Shown one piece after another: positions 11,743-21,612 of a stretch of DNA of 64,000 nt. Position 1 is the first letter of the stretch. Each line of letters begins with the position of its first letter. This DNA is from Ovis canadensis. Lineage: Eukaryota > Chordata > Mammalia > Artiodactyla > Bovidae. Made by a program: the position numbers and the translations under genes. The DNA lies in assembly GCF_042477335.2 (NCBI RefSeq), contig NC_091262.1, positions 70,418,001-70,482,000 of the forward strand, given 5' to 3'. The notes below the pieces were generated by a model. It did not search any database. It had not been told where the DNA came from and saw nothing but the letters and a program-made list of their open reading frames with translations.

Positions 11743-11879
11743 TTTTTTTTTTTTTTTTTTTTTTTTAATCTTCTTGGCACACTGGCATGGAGGACCTTAG
11801 TTCCCAGGTGAAGGATTGAACCCAAGTCGCCTACATTGGAAGCATGGAGTCTTAACCAACAGACTGCCAAGGAAGCCCT
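11743..11879 (-). mobile_element. tRNA-derived SINE (cetartiodactyl CHR-type) with poly(A) tail
   Basis: On the plus strand a 24-T run (11743-11766) precedes a reverse tRNA-like segment ending CTGCCAAGGAAGCCC. On the minus strand this is a SINE head followed by its poly(A) tail. Confidence 0.75.
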
Positions 11880-12103
11880 AGGAAGGTGTTCTTTTCACAG
11901 GCAATGGGGGGCTATGGAAAGATTTTACAAGGAGGTGAGACAGACGCAGATGTGTGTTTTAGAGTGATCAGTTTGGCGGAAGCAGAGATCCATTACTGTC
12001 AGAGGAATCCTGGGAGAGATGACAGTGTTTGGACTAGCATCATAACTTAGTGATGGAAGGAGACCATTCTGAGAGATAATTAGCAAGTGAGACTGAAAAT
12101 ATG

Positions 12104-12291
12104 AAAGTGTCCCACCCTTTGAGACCCATACACCATAGCCTGTCAGCCTCCTCTGTCCATGGAATCCTCCAGGCAGGAATATTGGAGTGGGTAGCCATTC
12201 CCTTCTCCAGGAGATCTTCTAGACCCAGGACTTGAACCCCATGTCTCCAGCATTGTAGGCAGATTCTTTACCATCTAAGCCACCAAGTAGG
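12104..12291 (-). mobile_element. Bov-tA SINE
   Basis: Reverse complement SINE body with TCTGTCCATGGAATCCTCCAG and the tRNA-like end TCTAAGCCACCAAGTAGGG. Confidence 0.82.
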
Positions 12292-13254
12292 GAGACTCAA
12301 CCAAACTTGGTGAGAGAGTGGGGAATGAGAGGGAGAGAAGTGTTAGGGTCAGACTTCTGGGTTTCTGCCCTAGGTAACCACCGTAGGTAGCAGGAAGGTT
12401 AGTCACAGAGGTGGGGAATAATTGGGAGGAGAAGCTTTGGGGAGGAGAAAAAGACAAAGAATTTATGCTTTGTAGATATTGGTTGAATGTGAAATATCTA
12501 TGAGATATTCAATGTGGAGGTGGATGGGTGGGTAGATAGATACGTTGTTTGGCTGTAGAATGGGGAGTTGTTGGCATAACAAAAGGGAACTGAAACCACA
12601 GAAGTGAATATAATCATCTTGGGGAAAGGAAGAAACTGGGAAGAGGATCTAGCAGAGCCCTGAGGGTTGAGAAGGAATAGCTAGGGAGGGAGGAGAGCAG
12701 GAGGGTGTAATGTTATGGAAGACCTGCAAAGGAAATGTTTCAAAGAGCAGTTAGTGTCTTTTGCTGTCCAGAAGTCCAGCAGCACAGGGACTTAGAAGAG
12801 CCCACTAAATTGTGTTGCTACAGAAACTATTGGTGACCTTGGTGAGTCCATGTCTAAGGGGCAGTGGGAGGCAAGGAAATGAAACTGCCTGTGAGGACCA
12901 GGTGCTCAAGTGAAGAATCTGGTTATCATTTGTCAAGTGTCTCTGCATGTACAGTTCACAGTCTTGTATTGGAAATAGTGTTCTTAAGAAATTGTAGCCT
13001 GCCTGGGGAAACAGATCATGGTCTCAGGAAGTGAGAAAGAATAGGCAAACGAGTTTTGCTGTGTTTTTTTTTTTTTTTAAGAAACTGTGTGTCTGGGTAG
13101 AGAAACATATTTTGTTTTTAATTTTTCATGTACATTCATTACAGAACTCTGGAAGAATATACAGAAAACTCAGAGGTTACATGTTTGAGTGGGAAGAGGT
13201 CTAGGCAAATGGTGCCAAGAGTGGGATGGAGACTTTTTACTGTATACCATTTGG
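12292..13254. other. Intergenic stretch, no gene seen
   Basis: Purine-rich DNA with GGGAGGAGA-type runs. No recognisable coding or RNA feature; possibly a decayed repeat. Confidence 0.45.
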
Positions 13255-13266
13255 GTCTTGATTTTT

Positions 13267-13404
13267 TGTAAATATTTGTTTACTTGACTGTACCTGGTCT
13301 TGGTTGTGGCCTGTGGGATCTAATTCCCACACCAGGGATCAAACCTGGGCCCCCTGCATTAGGAGCACAGAGTCTCAGCCACTGGACCACTAAGGAAGTT
13401 CCTA
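13267..13404 (-). mobile_element. tRNA-derived SINE (CHR-type) with 12-bp target duplication
   Basis: Reverse tRNA-like sequence ending CACTAAGGAAGTTCC. Perfect direct repeats GTCTTGATTTTT flank it at 13255-13266 and 13405-13416. Confidence 0.82.
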
Positions 13405-13459
13405 GTCTTGATTTTTGAGTTAATAATGTATTACTAATTCAGAAAAATATGTGGTTGTG

Positions 13460-15180
13460 TTCATTTCCTATTTTGTAGCAAATTACCACAAACTTGGTGA
13501 CTTAAAACAAAACTTTATTCTCATTGCCCTTGTGGCCAGAAATCTGAACCCAAGGTGTCAGCAGGGCCCTGCTCTTTCTGAAGTGTCTAGTGGCAAGTTG
13601 TTTCTTGCTTCCTTCAGCGTCTGGTAGCTTCCTGGTGTTCCTTAGCTTGTGGCAACCTAACTCCAAATTCTGCCTCTGCCTTTACATGGCCTTCTTCTTT
13701 CTGTGTCTCTTTGTGTCCTCTCCTCTTATAAAACACCAATCATTGAATTTAGGTTCCACTCTAGTCCAAGATAATTCATTCCAATTCCAAAGAAAGGAAA
13801 TGCAAAAGAATGCTCAAACTACCGCACAATTGCACTCATCTCACATGCTAGTAAAGTAATGCTCAAAATTCTTCAAGCCAGGCTTCAGCAATATGTGAAA
13901 CATGAACTCCCTGATGTTCAAGCTGGTTTTAGAAAAGGCAGAGGAACCAGAGATCAAATTGGCAACATCCGCTGGATCATTGGAAAAGCAAGAGAGTTCC
14001 AGAAAAACATCTATTTCTGCTTTATTGACTATGCCAAAGCCTTTGACTGTGTGGATCACAACAAACTGTGGAAAATTCTGAAAGAAAGGAGAATACCAGA
14101 CCACCTGACCTGCCTCTTGAGAAAGCTGTATGCAGGTCAGGAAGCAGCAGTTAGAAGTGGACATGGAACAACAGACTGGTTCCAAATAGAAAAAGGAGTA
14201 TGCCAAGGCTGTATATTGTCACCCTGCTTATTTAACTTCTATGCAGAGTACATCATGAGAAACGCTGGACTGGAAGAAACACAAGCTGGAATCAAGATTG
14301 CCGGGAGAAATATCAATAACCTCAGATATGCAGATGACAACACCCTTATGGCAGAAAGTGAAGAGGAGCTAAAAAGCCTCTTGATGAAAGTGAAAGAAGA
14401 GAGCGAAAAAGTTGGCTTAAAGCTCAACATTCAGAAAACGAAGATCATGGCACCTGGTCCCATCACTTCATGGGAAATAGATGGGGAAACAAGTGTCAGA
14501 CTTTATTTTTCTGGGCTCCAAAATCACTGCAGATGGTGATTGCAGCCATGAAATTAAAAGACACTTACTCCTTGGAAGAAAAGTTATGACCATCCTAGAT
14601 AGTATATTCAAAAGCAGAGACATTACTTTGCCGACTAAGGTCTGTCTAGTCAAGGCTATGGTTTTTCCTGTGGTCACGTATGGATGTGAGAGTTGGACTG
14701 TGAAGAAGGCTGAGCACCAAAGAATTGATGCTTTTGAACTGTGGTGTTGGAGAAGACTCTTGGGAGTCCCTTGGACTACAAGGAGATCCAACCAGTCCAT
14801 TCTGAAGGAGATCAACCCTGGGATTTCTTTGGAAGGAATGATGCTGAGGCTGAAACTCCAGTACTTTGGCCACCTCATGCGAAGAGTTGACTCATTGGAA
14901 AAGACTCTGATGTTGGGAGGGACTGGGAGCAGGAGAAGAAGGGGACGACCGAGGATGAGATGGCTGGATGGCATCACGGACTCGATGGACTTGAGTCTGA
15001 GTGAAGTCCGGGAGTTGGTGATGGACAGGGAGGCCTGGTGTGCTGCAATTCATGGGGTCGCAAAGAGTCAGACACGACTGAGCGACTGAACTGAACTGAA
15101 CTAAATATATTGGCAAAGACTCTGTTTCCAAATAATGTCTTTGATTCTGGATGAATTTGAATTTTGAAGGATCATGATTC
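13460..15180 (+). repeat. Ancient mammalian repeat split by BovB (halves 13460-13773 and 15102-15180)
   Basis: The left half (AATTACCACAAACTTGGTGAC, GGCCTTCTTCTTTCTGTGTC) and the right half (GCAAAGACTCTGTTTCCAAA) are consecutive parts of a common old interspersed repeat that I recognise by sequence but will not name. Removing the BovB between them rejoins the repeat. Confidence 0.6.
13774..15101 (+). pseudogene. BovB LINE, 5'-truncated; reverse-transcriptase remnant with frameshift
   Basis: BovB is an RTE-clade non-LTR retrotransposon common in ruminants. The remnant codes for the reverse-transcriptase core (FCFIDYAKAFDCVDHNKLW near 14010-14070 and the YADD box near 14325-14340). After a frameshift at about 14488 it continues with the C-terminal part ([22 protein letters not shown]) to 15089. 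The tail is ACTGAACTGAACTGAAC. Compared with the BovB at 26.9-30.0 kb, 8 bases are missing at the frameshift, between short GAAAC repeats. The endonuclease domain is absent through 5' truncation. Not a host gene. Confidence 0.92.
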
Positions 15181-15185
15181 AACTC

Positions 15186-15463
15186 TGCTGCTGCTGCTAA
15201 GTCACTTCAGTCATGTCCGACTGTGTGCAACCCCATAGACAGCAGCCCACCAGGCTCCCTCGTCCCTGGGATTCTCCAGGCAAGAACACTGGAGTGGGTT
15301 GCCATTTCCTTCTCCAATGCATGAAAGTGAAAAGTGAAAAGTGAGGTCGTTCAGTTGTGTCTGACCCTTAGCGACCCCATGGACTGCAGCCTACCAGGCT
15401 CCTCCGTCCATGGGATTTTCCAGGCAAGAGTACTGGAGTGGGGTGCCATTGCCTTCTCTACTG
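15186..15463 (-). mobile_element. Bov-A2 dimeric SINE
   Basis: Reverse complement of the two-monomer Bov-A2: CTGCTGCTGCTAAGTC on the left, GGGGTGCCATTGCCTTCTC on the right, joined by an AAAGTGAAAAGTGAAAAGTG linker. Confidence 0.9.
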
Positions 15464-15472
15464 TAATTAATT

Positions 15473-15697
15473 GCTTGTGTGTGTGCTCAGTTCTTTCAGT
15501 CATGTCTGACTCTGAGACCCTATGGACTGTAGCCTGCCAGGCTGCCCTGTCCATGGGATTCTCCAGGCAAGAATACTGGAGTGGGTTGCCATGCCCTCCT
15601 CCAGGGGATCTTCCCAACCCAGGGATCAACCCACGTCTCTTATGTCTCCTGCACTGGGAGTAGGTTTCTTTACCACTAGCACCTCCTGGGAAACCAG
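15473..15697 (-). mobile_element. Bov-tA SINE with target duplication
   Basis: Reverse Bov-tA; 7-bp direct repeats ATTAATT at 15466-15472 and 15698-15704. Confidence 0.85.
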
Positions 15698-15746
15698 ATT
15701 AATTCCTTACTGGGATGTATTAATAAACTTTCCCAAATGACTGTAT

Positions 15747-16031
15747 GCTGCTGCTACTGCTGCTAAGTCACTTCAGTTGTGTCTGACTTTGTGCGACCCT
15801 GTAGACGGCAGCCCACCAGGCTCCCCCGTCCCTGGGATTCTCCAGGCAAGAACACTGGAGTGGGTTGCCATTTCCTTCTCCAACGCATGAAAGTGGAAAG
15901 TGAAAAGTGAAAGTGAAGTCACTCAGTCGTGTCCGACCCTTAGCGACCCCATGGACTGCAGCCTACCAGGCTCCTCCATCCATTGATTTTCCAGGCAAGA
16001 GTACTGGAGTGGGGTACCATTGCCTTCTCCG
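15747..16031 (-). mobile_element. Bov-A2 dimeric SINE with 11-bp target duplication
   Basis: Full reverse Bov-A2. Perfect direct repeats AATGACTGTAT at 15736-15746 and 16032-16042. Confidence 0.93.
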
Positions 16032-16509
16032 AATGACTGTATAGATTTGTTCAAATCCTTAGCATGTAGAACAGTACCTGGCAATATTTAGTACTGTTGA
16101 ATTACTGATTACTTCATTAGGCTTCACTACATATTGAGCATGTAATTAATAGCAAGCAGCATAAAATGAAAAGATCACTGCCTGGAAGTCAGAATCCAAG
16201 TTGTGGGTTTGGCTTTGCCACTGAAGCCATGTGTGATTTGGGTGTTAGATTTGTTGCATTTCCTATCTGATAACTCCCCTCGATATTTGGCAAATCCCAA
16301 ATTTGACCTTCATAACGTAACTCATATTGTTCACCAAAACTGAGAGACCACACTCTCCAGGAAGTGTTCCCTCCTCTTCAACTAATGAAGAAGTCCCTGT
16401 CCCTGTTCTGAGCTCTTGTGTGTGTCTGTATCGTATGTGGTACCTTTTATACAGTATCATAATAGTTGGTTTGACCATATGTTTTCACTAATACCCTGTA
16501 AATGGCAGG

Positions 16510-16729
16510 TGCATTGCATGCTCAGTTGCTTAGTTATGTCTGACTCTTTGCAACCCTATGTAGCCTACCAGGATCCTCTGTCCATGGGATTCTCCTGGCA
16601 AGAATACTGGAGTGGGTTGCCATTTCTTTCTCCAGGGGATCTTCCTCACCTAGGGATTGAACCCTTATCTCCTGCATCTCCTTGCATTGGCAGGAGGATT
16701 CTTTACCATTGAACCACCTGAGAAGCCCA
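16510..16729 (-). mobile_element. Bov-tA SINE with near-perfect target duplication
   Basis: Reverse Bov-tA ending CACCTGAGAAGCCC. Flanked by TAAATGGCAGG (16499-16509) and TAAATGGCAAG (16730-16740). Confidence 0.88.
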
Positions 16730-16799
16730 TAAATGGCAAGGATCCATGTCTTATGTGACTTTATGTTTCTTGTAGTCAGTGTCTTTCAGATGAACTGAT

Positions 16800-17095
16800 T
16801 GTTATGCTCCGAGCCCATATCTCCGAACCGACCAAGAGAGCAAGTCCACCACAGTAATGCAAAAACAAGAAGGGAGTTTATCTCTAGCGCGCTAGGGCTC
16901 AAGTCTCATCCCACACAAGGGAATCCGACAAGAGCCGCGAACAAAGGAGTATGGCGGCTTATATATAGGCAGTTATTTGTCTCAGTTACAGGAGTAGCTG
17001 GCGTTACATGATTGGCCAGGCAGGATGAGCGCATATCCTGTCTCTTTCTGGTAAACATGACTCAGGTCCTAGAGACCGTCGTTTGGTCCCTAACA
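16800..17095 (-). mobile_element. Solo LTR of an endogenous retrovirus, minus orientation
   Basis: About 296 bp. Read on the minus strand it starts TGTTAGGGACC and ends GCATAACA (TG...CA ends), with a TATATATAAG box in between. Flanks are CTGAT (16795-16799) and CTAAT (17096-17100), a 5-bp target duplication with one change. No internal viral coding sequence is present. Family not named. Confidence 0.7.
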
Positions 17096-17655
17096 CTAAT
17101 TAAGCTAGTATCTGAAAGTCATTCCTGATTCTTTCCCCTCCCCATTTTCCCATGTCACCTTTTGTTCCAATCAGTCCTCAAATGCTGTGTGTTCATGTCC
17201 CTTTCCTGTCTGCATTGCTACTGCTTTGCCCTCTTAGTCTCTTCTGTAGTCCAGTCCCAGGATCTCTGAATCGGTCTTCTAATTCCAGTTGTAATATGTT
17301 CAACTCATAGCGCTGTCAGTGATCTTTCAAGAATGTAAACCTCACCAATATTTCTCTGAACAAATGGAATGTAACTGTGTATCAGGCACTGGAACTATAA
17401 TCATGAAAGAGACAGTTTCACTTTCACAGAGCTTATATTGGGAGAAATCTTTACATACATAATTACACAATATTACTCTCCTTGAAATCTCTCAATGCCT
17501 TCCTGTTGCTGGTTTAAAAAGTTCTTTGTGATCCAGACCAAATACGTATCTGGTTTTATCTCCCAGAATTCCCTCTGCTCCAGTCACACCAGCTTCCCTT
17601 GACTTCTGGAAATCCTCTGAGGAAAAGTCCTTTGTGCCATCACTATACCTGGCAC
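17096..17655. other. Intergenic stretch, no gene seen
   Basis: Pyrimidine-rich unique-looking DNA. GTATCAGGCACTGG near 17380 suggests an L2 remnant. No coding evidence. Confidence 0.45.
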
Positions 17656-17660
17656 CTGCC

Positions 17661-18100
17661 TGTGGGGCCCTAAATGGGAAACCTTAAGAGATGGGTTAGC
17701 TTTGCGGTGGGAAACAAAGATGGCGCCTGGTGGAAGAGATAGGGGCGTGGTCTATGTTAGTTTTTGATTGGCTCTCTTGATTTCTGTGCACGAGGACAGC
17801 ATGTGATCACCATAGACTCCTGTTATAATGAAGGCACATGACGATCTGACCTTTACCGAGATTGGTGCAACTATGGCACATGACGATTTGACCTTTAAAG
17901 TGATTGGTGCAACTATAGAAAGTGCCTCCCAAAACCCCCCTGCTTGCCTATATAAACCAAGAGTTTGTGGCAATAAAGCGCAACTGCTTAGATGGAACCC
18001 CCGTGGTATCTGATTGTCTCTCACTCGCCGAGGGGCTGGGTTGGCGGACGGCAGGCTCACCTCTCCTCGGGACCCCTAGGCTTTGCTGAGGGAAGTTCCA
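17661..18100 (+). mobile_element. Solo LTR of an endogenous retrovirus, plus orientation, perfect target duplication
   Basis: 440 bp with TG...CA ends (TGTGGGGCCC to GAAGTTCCA), flanked by perfect 5-bp repeats CTGCC at 17656-17660 and 18101-18105. It holds a TATATAAA box at 17949-17956 and an AATAAA signal at 17972-17977. Upstream are two tandem 42-bp units at 17833-17874 and 17875-17916, each with TGACCTTT and ATTGG (inverted CCAAT). No viral internal region remains; a solo LTR forms by recombination between two LTRs. Confidence 0.85.
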
Positions 18101-19260
18101 CTGCCTCTCTCTTTCTATGGAGCACCCCCTGCACCTGCCTACTTTAAACTCTCATTACAACATACTGGACTAGTTTATATGCTACTGAACTATCATCTTT
18201 TGAAGGTCAGAGTCTTACTCTTTATATCAGGGTTGGTGCAAGTAGTGAATAAATGCAAGGATTTTGGGGGGGCACAAAGTATTACAAGAGTTCAGTAGGA
18301 AGATGAGAGGTTACTGAGTTAAATCGAGAAAGAGTTCCTGGAGACAGAGGAGATGGAACAGACGTACTTCCAGGAAACACCTGTCACCTTGGATAGCTCA
18401 ACTTTTCTCTAAATCTACTTCATTGAAATCAAGTAAACAAGTGAGATTGCACAAGGATAAGTCTTCTTGAGCACAGACTCTTTTAGACTGGCCTATATTT
18501 TGTTCCCCCAACCAAATAGTTTAACAGAATTTTTAATGTGTGGCATTTTAATATGTATGTATCAGCATAAATGTCCTGAGTTCTGAAAAGAATGTGACAA
18601 GACTATCATTTCGTTGTTATTTCACTTCCCCTGAATCCAATCTTACCAAAAACAAAATTTGCTTTCCAAAAAGAGGTAGTTGGATATAACAGATGACGTG
18701 TGTGTATACAGAGAAGCCATAAGCACAATCATGACTACAAACATACTGTACCTATTTCCTCATGTCCATACATAATCCTTTTCTCCAGCTCCTTCCTGGA
18801 GCCCACTCACTCCCTGGCAGCCACTGACCTGCTTTGTTATTCTAGATTAGTCTGCAGTTTCTAACATTATGTATAAATGTGTATATCAATAGACCATTGC
18901 TTTTTATTGCAGAGTAGTATTCCATTAATACAATTTACTCCTTTGTTGATGGGCATTTGGGTTCTCTGTAATTTTTGGCTTTTACAAATAGAGCTGCTAT
19001 GAACATTTGTGTAGACATCTCTGTGTGGATATATGCTTTCTTTTGGCATGTATGCATTTCTTCTGGGTAAATACCTCAGAGAAGAATGGCTGGATCAGAT
19101 GGTAGGTGTATGTTTATCTTGAAACTGCTCCACGGTTTTCTAAAGTGGTACAACTCCTAGCGGTTTTACATTTTCCATTCCTGCCAGCAGTGTGAGTTCC
19201 AGTTGCTCCACACCCTTGCAAACCCTTGATAAGATCAGTCTCATTAATTTTAACCATTCT

Positions 19261-19387
19261 TGGAGAAGGAAATGGCAATCCACTCCAGTACTGTTGCCTG
19301 GAAAATCCCATGGACAGAGGAGCCTGGTACGCTACAGTCTCTGGGGTCGCAAAGAGTCGGACACGACTGAGTGACTTCACTTCACTT
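19261..19387 (+). mobile_element. Bov-tA/Bov-A2 monomer inside L1
   Basis: TGGAGAAGGAAATGGCAATCC through GTCGGACACGACTGAGTGAC. The L1 sequence reads on directly from TAACCATTC to TAGCAGATGTG. Confidence 0.82.
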
Positions 19388-19572
19388 TAGCAGATGTGCA
19401 GTGATTTCTTGCTGTGGTTTTCATTTGCATTTCCCTAATGACTACTGATTTTGAGCATCTTTTCACATGCATATCTGCCATTTTCATATCCCTTTTTCAG
19501 TGAAGTACCTGTTTAAAATCTTTTGCTTTTTAAAAATTTGGTTATCTTATTATCGAGTTCTTTACATACTCT

Positions 19573-19834
19573 TGGAGAATGGCACCCTACTGCAGTACTC
19601 TTGCCTGGAAAATCCCATGGATGGAGGAGCCTGGTGGGCTGCAGTCCATGGGGTTGCTAAGAGTTGGACACGACTGAGCGACTTCACTTTCACTTTACAC
19701 TTTCATGCACTGGAGAAGGAAATGGCAACCCACTCCAGTGTTCTTGCCTGGAGAATCCCAGGGACGGTGGAGCCTAGTGGGCTGCCATCTATGGGGTCGC
19801 ACAGAGTCCGACATGACTGAAGTGACTTAGCAGC
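19573..19834 (+). mobile_element. Bov-A2 dimeric SINE inside L1 with target duplication
   Basis: Forward dimer. Flanked by TTACATACTCT (19562-19572) and TTACATATTCT (19835-19845), 10 of 11 identical. Confidence 0.9.
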
Positions 19835-19924
19835 TTACATATTCTAGATATAACTTCTTGTGTATTTTGCAAACAGTTTCTCCTCATCTGTGGCTGCATT
19901 TCCACTATCTTGTGTTTTCTTTTA

Positions 19925-20162
19925 AATTGAAGGGTAATTACTTTGCAGTATTGCATTGGTTTCTACTAAACATCATGAATCAGCCATAGGTTTACCCATG
20001 TCCCCTCCCACCTGAACATCACTTTCACCTCTCTAGGTTGTTATTGAGCCCCGGTTTGAGTTCCCTGAGTCATACAGCAAATTCCATTGGCTATTTTACA
20101 TAAGGTAATGTCTGTTTCCATGTTACTACCTCCATACCTCCCACCCTTTCCTTCTCCCTTTA
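19925..20162 (-). mobile_element. Ruminant L1 3'-end fragment
   Basis: Reverse complement of the artiodactyl L1 3' end: TTTGCAGTATTGCATTGG, then GAGCCCCGGTTTGAGTTCC. Inserted in the older L1. Confidence 0.65.
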
Positions 20163-20267
20163 AGTGCCTTTAAAAAATTTTTTTTGCCACACTGCATGGC
20201 ATGTGGGGGTCCTAGTTCACTGACTAGGGTCTGAACCCATGTCTCCTGCATTGGAATCACAGAATCT
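20163..20267 (-). mobile_element. tRNA-derived SINE (CHR-type), split; rest at 21161-21193
   Basis: Reverse tRNA-like SINE breaks off at CACAGAATCT. Its expected continuation (ACTTAACTACTAAACCCCC, then AGCAAAGTCCCT) is found at 21161-21193, after the LTR. Confidence 0.72.
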
Positions 20268-21160
20268 TGTCAGGCAAGTGTATGCTCCTCGGTTCTGTCT
20301 GGTCACAACAAAGATTTGGAGTGATGGACATTTAAGCCCTTGGTTTGTCACAGCTCTCAGGTCTTGCACAGACCATGTTATAGCTCTTAGACAAATCAGT
20401 GTTACATACAGCTCCATGCTGCAGCTCTATTTTATTCAGAAGATAGCAAGAGAATCCATCCTAAGGCGCAAGGGCATGCCGACCCAAAGACATGAAGAGA
20501 AGAGTGGGGGAGTGCGGCAACGCGTGGGGCGGGGGGTGGGGGAGAGAGAGAGCAGGCTTTGGCTCCTCTTTCATGTTTTTTCCCTCCCCCTGGGCCTGCC
20601 TTATGTAAACTGGGCTAGCCAGGAGTGCTGTTTGTTCTACCTGAGGTCCTCACTCAGGTCCTCGGACCTTCCTTTGTTCTATTTTTGCAGGCTTTTCTCT
20701 TCCCTGTCTTTTCAGTTCAGTCGCTCAGTCATGTCCGACTCTTTTCGACCCCATGAATCGCAGCACACCAGGCCTCCCTGTCCATCACCAACTCCCGGAC
20801 TTCACTCAGACTCATGTCCATCGAGTCCGTAATGCCATCCAGCCATCTCATCCTCGGTCATCCCCTTCTTCTCCTGCCCCCAGTCCCTCCCAGCATCAGA
20901 GTCTTTTCCAATGAGTCCAGCTCTTCTCATGAGGTGGCCAAAGTACTGGAGTTTCAGCCTCAGCATCATTCCTTCCTTCCAAAGAAATCCCAGGGTCGAT
21001 CTCCTTGTAGTCCAAGGAACTCTCAAGAGTCTTCTCCAACACCAGAGTTCAAAAGCACCAATTCTTCGGCGCTCAGCCTTCTTCACAGTCCAACTCTCAC
21101 ATCCTTGTCTTTTAGCCACCGCCATTTTGGACTCATGTTTCCTATTCTAACTACCTAACA
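20268..21160 (-). mobile_element. Solo LTR, minus orientation, interrupted by a BovB fragment
   Basis: On the minus strand it starts TGTTAGGTAGTTAG at 21160 and ends TTGCCTGACA at 20268. It splits a SINE in two, which fixes both borders. Flanks AATCT and AACTT are a weak 5-bp match. Contains AAAATGGCGG near its 5' end and a G-rich run at 20526-20542. No viral coding region remains. Confidence 0.68.
20713..21105 (-). mobile_element. BovB 3'-end fragment with 8-bp target duplication
   Basis: Starts TTCAGTTCAGTCGCTCAGTC (reverse of the BovB tail) and runs back into the C-terminal coding part (minus strand [20 protein letters not shown]). Perfect TGTCTTTT repeats at 20705-20712 and 21106-21113. 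Confidence 0.9.
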
Positions 21161-21520
21161 AACTTAACTACTAAACCCCCAGCAAAGTCCCTGAATAGTG
21201 TCTTTTAAAGAGCAAGTTTTTAATTTTGATAAAGTATGTCTTGGTTTTAAAAACTGGCGCATGCTTTATACGTTATATTTAAGAATCTTTGCTAACCCCA
21301 AGGTCACTAAAATTTTTGGTTATTGATTTTTAGCAAATAAAATCCTACCATATTCTTTTTAAAGATCCTATGAAGCCAAGGTTTGAAAAAAATTTCTGAA
21401 TAGTTGGGCTATGATTCAGTGACTATTTTTTAATCACTACGTCTGTTATCGAAATGGGAGAGATTATTTCAGCCCAAAAAGGATCACACTTGAAATTCTT
21501 CATATTAAATAATGAGTGTT

Positions 21521-21526
21521 TTTATT
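21521..21526 (-). promoter_or_regulatory. NDUFB1: NDUFB1 polyadenylation signal (AATAAA)
   Basis: TTTATT on the plus strand is AATAAA on the minus strand, 50 bp after the NDUFB1 stop. It implies a very short 3' UTR with cleavage near 21500. Confidence 0.75.
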
Positions 21527-21575
21527 TCTCTTATAATTTAAAAAACGTGAACATTCTGTAATTTAGCTGTAGCCA

Positions 21576-21612
21576 TTACTTCCAGGTGACTTCTTCATTA
21601 GGTTTCAATTCC
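21576..21612 (-). CDS. NDUFB1: NDUFB1 last coding exon
   Basis: 37 bp: completes R47 and gives [11 protein letters not shown] plus TAA. Acceptor CTATGCAG. Too short to appear in an ORF search. Confidence 0.95.

Larger units (their letters stand above)
18690..19924 (-). mobile_element. Old L1 3' region, minus orientation; continues at 21194-21330
   Basis: Plus-strand reading is the reverse complement of L1 3' sequence (TTGATGGGCATTTGGGTT, CATTTGCATTTCCCTAATGA). It is interrupted by SINEs at 19261-19387 and 19573-19834, then by a block at 19925-21193. L1 homology resumes at 21194 (AATAGTGTCTTTTAAAGAGC). Open frames here are not host genes. Confidence 0.78.

Noticed and set aside
13841-14206. 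Minus-strand 121-codon frame inside BovB, repeated at 28775-29140
   Set aside because: Antisense shadow of the BovB reverse-transcriptase frame.
20239-20832. 197-codon plus-strand frame
   Set aside because: Spans the SINE/LTR/BovB junctions and is antisense to the LTR; an accident of repeat sequence.
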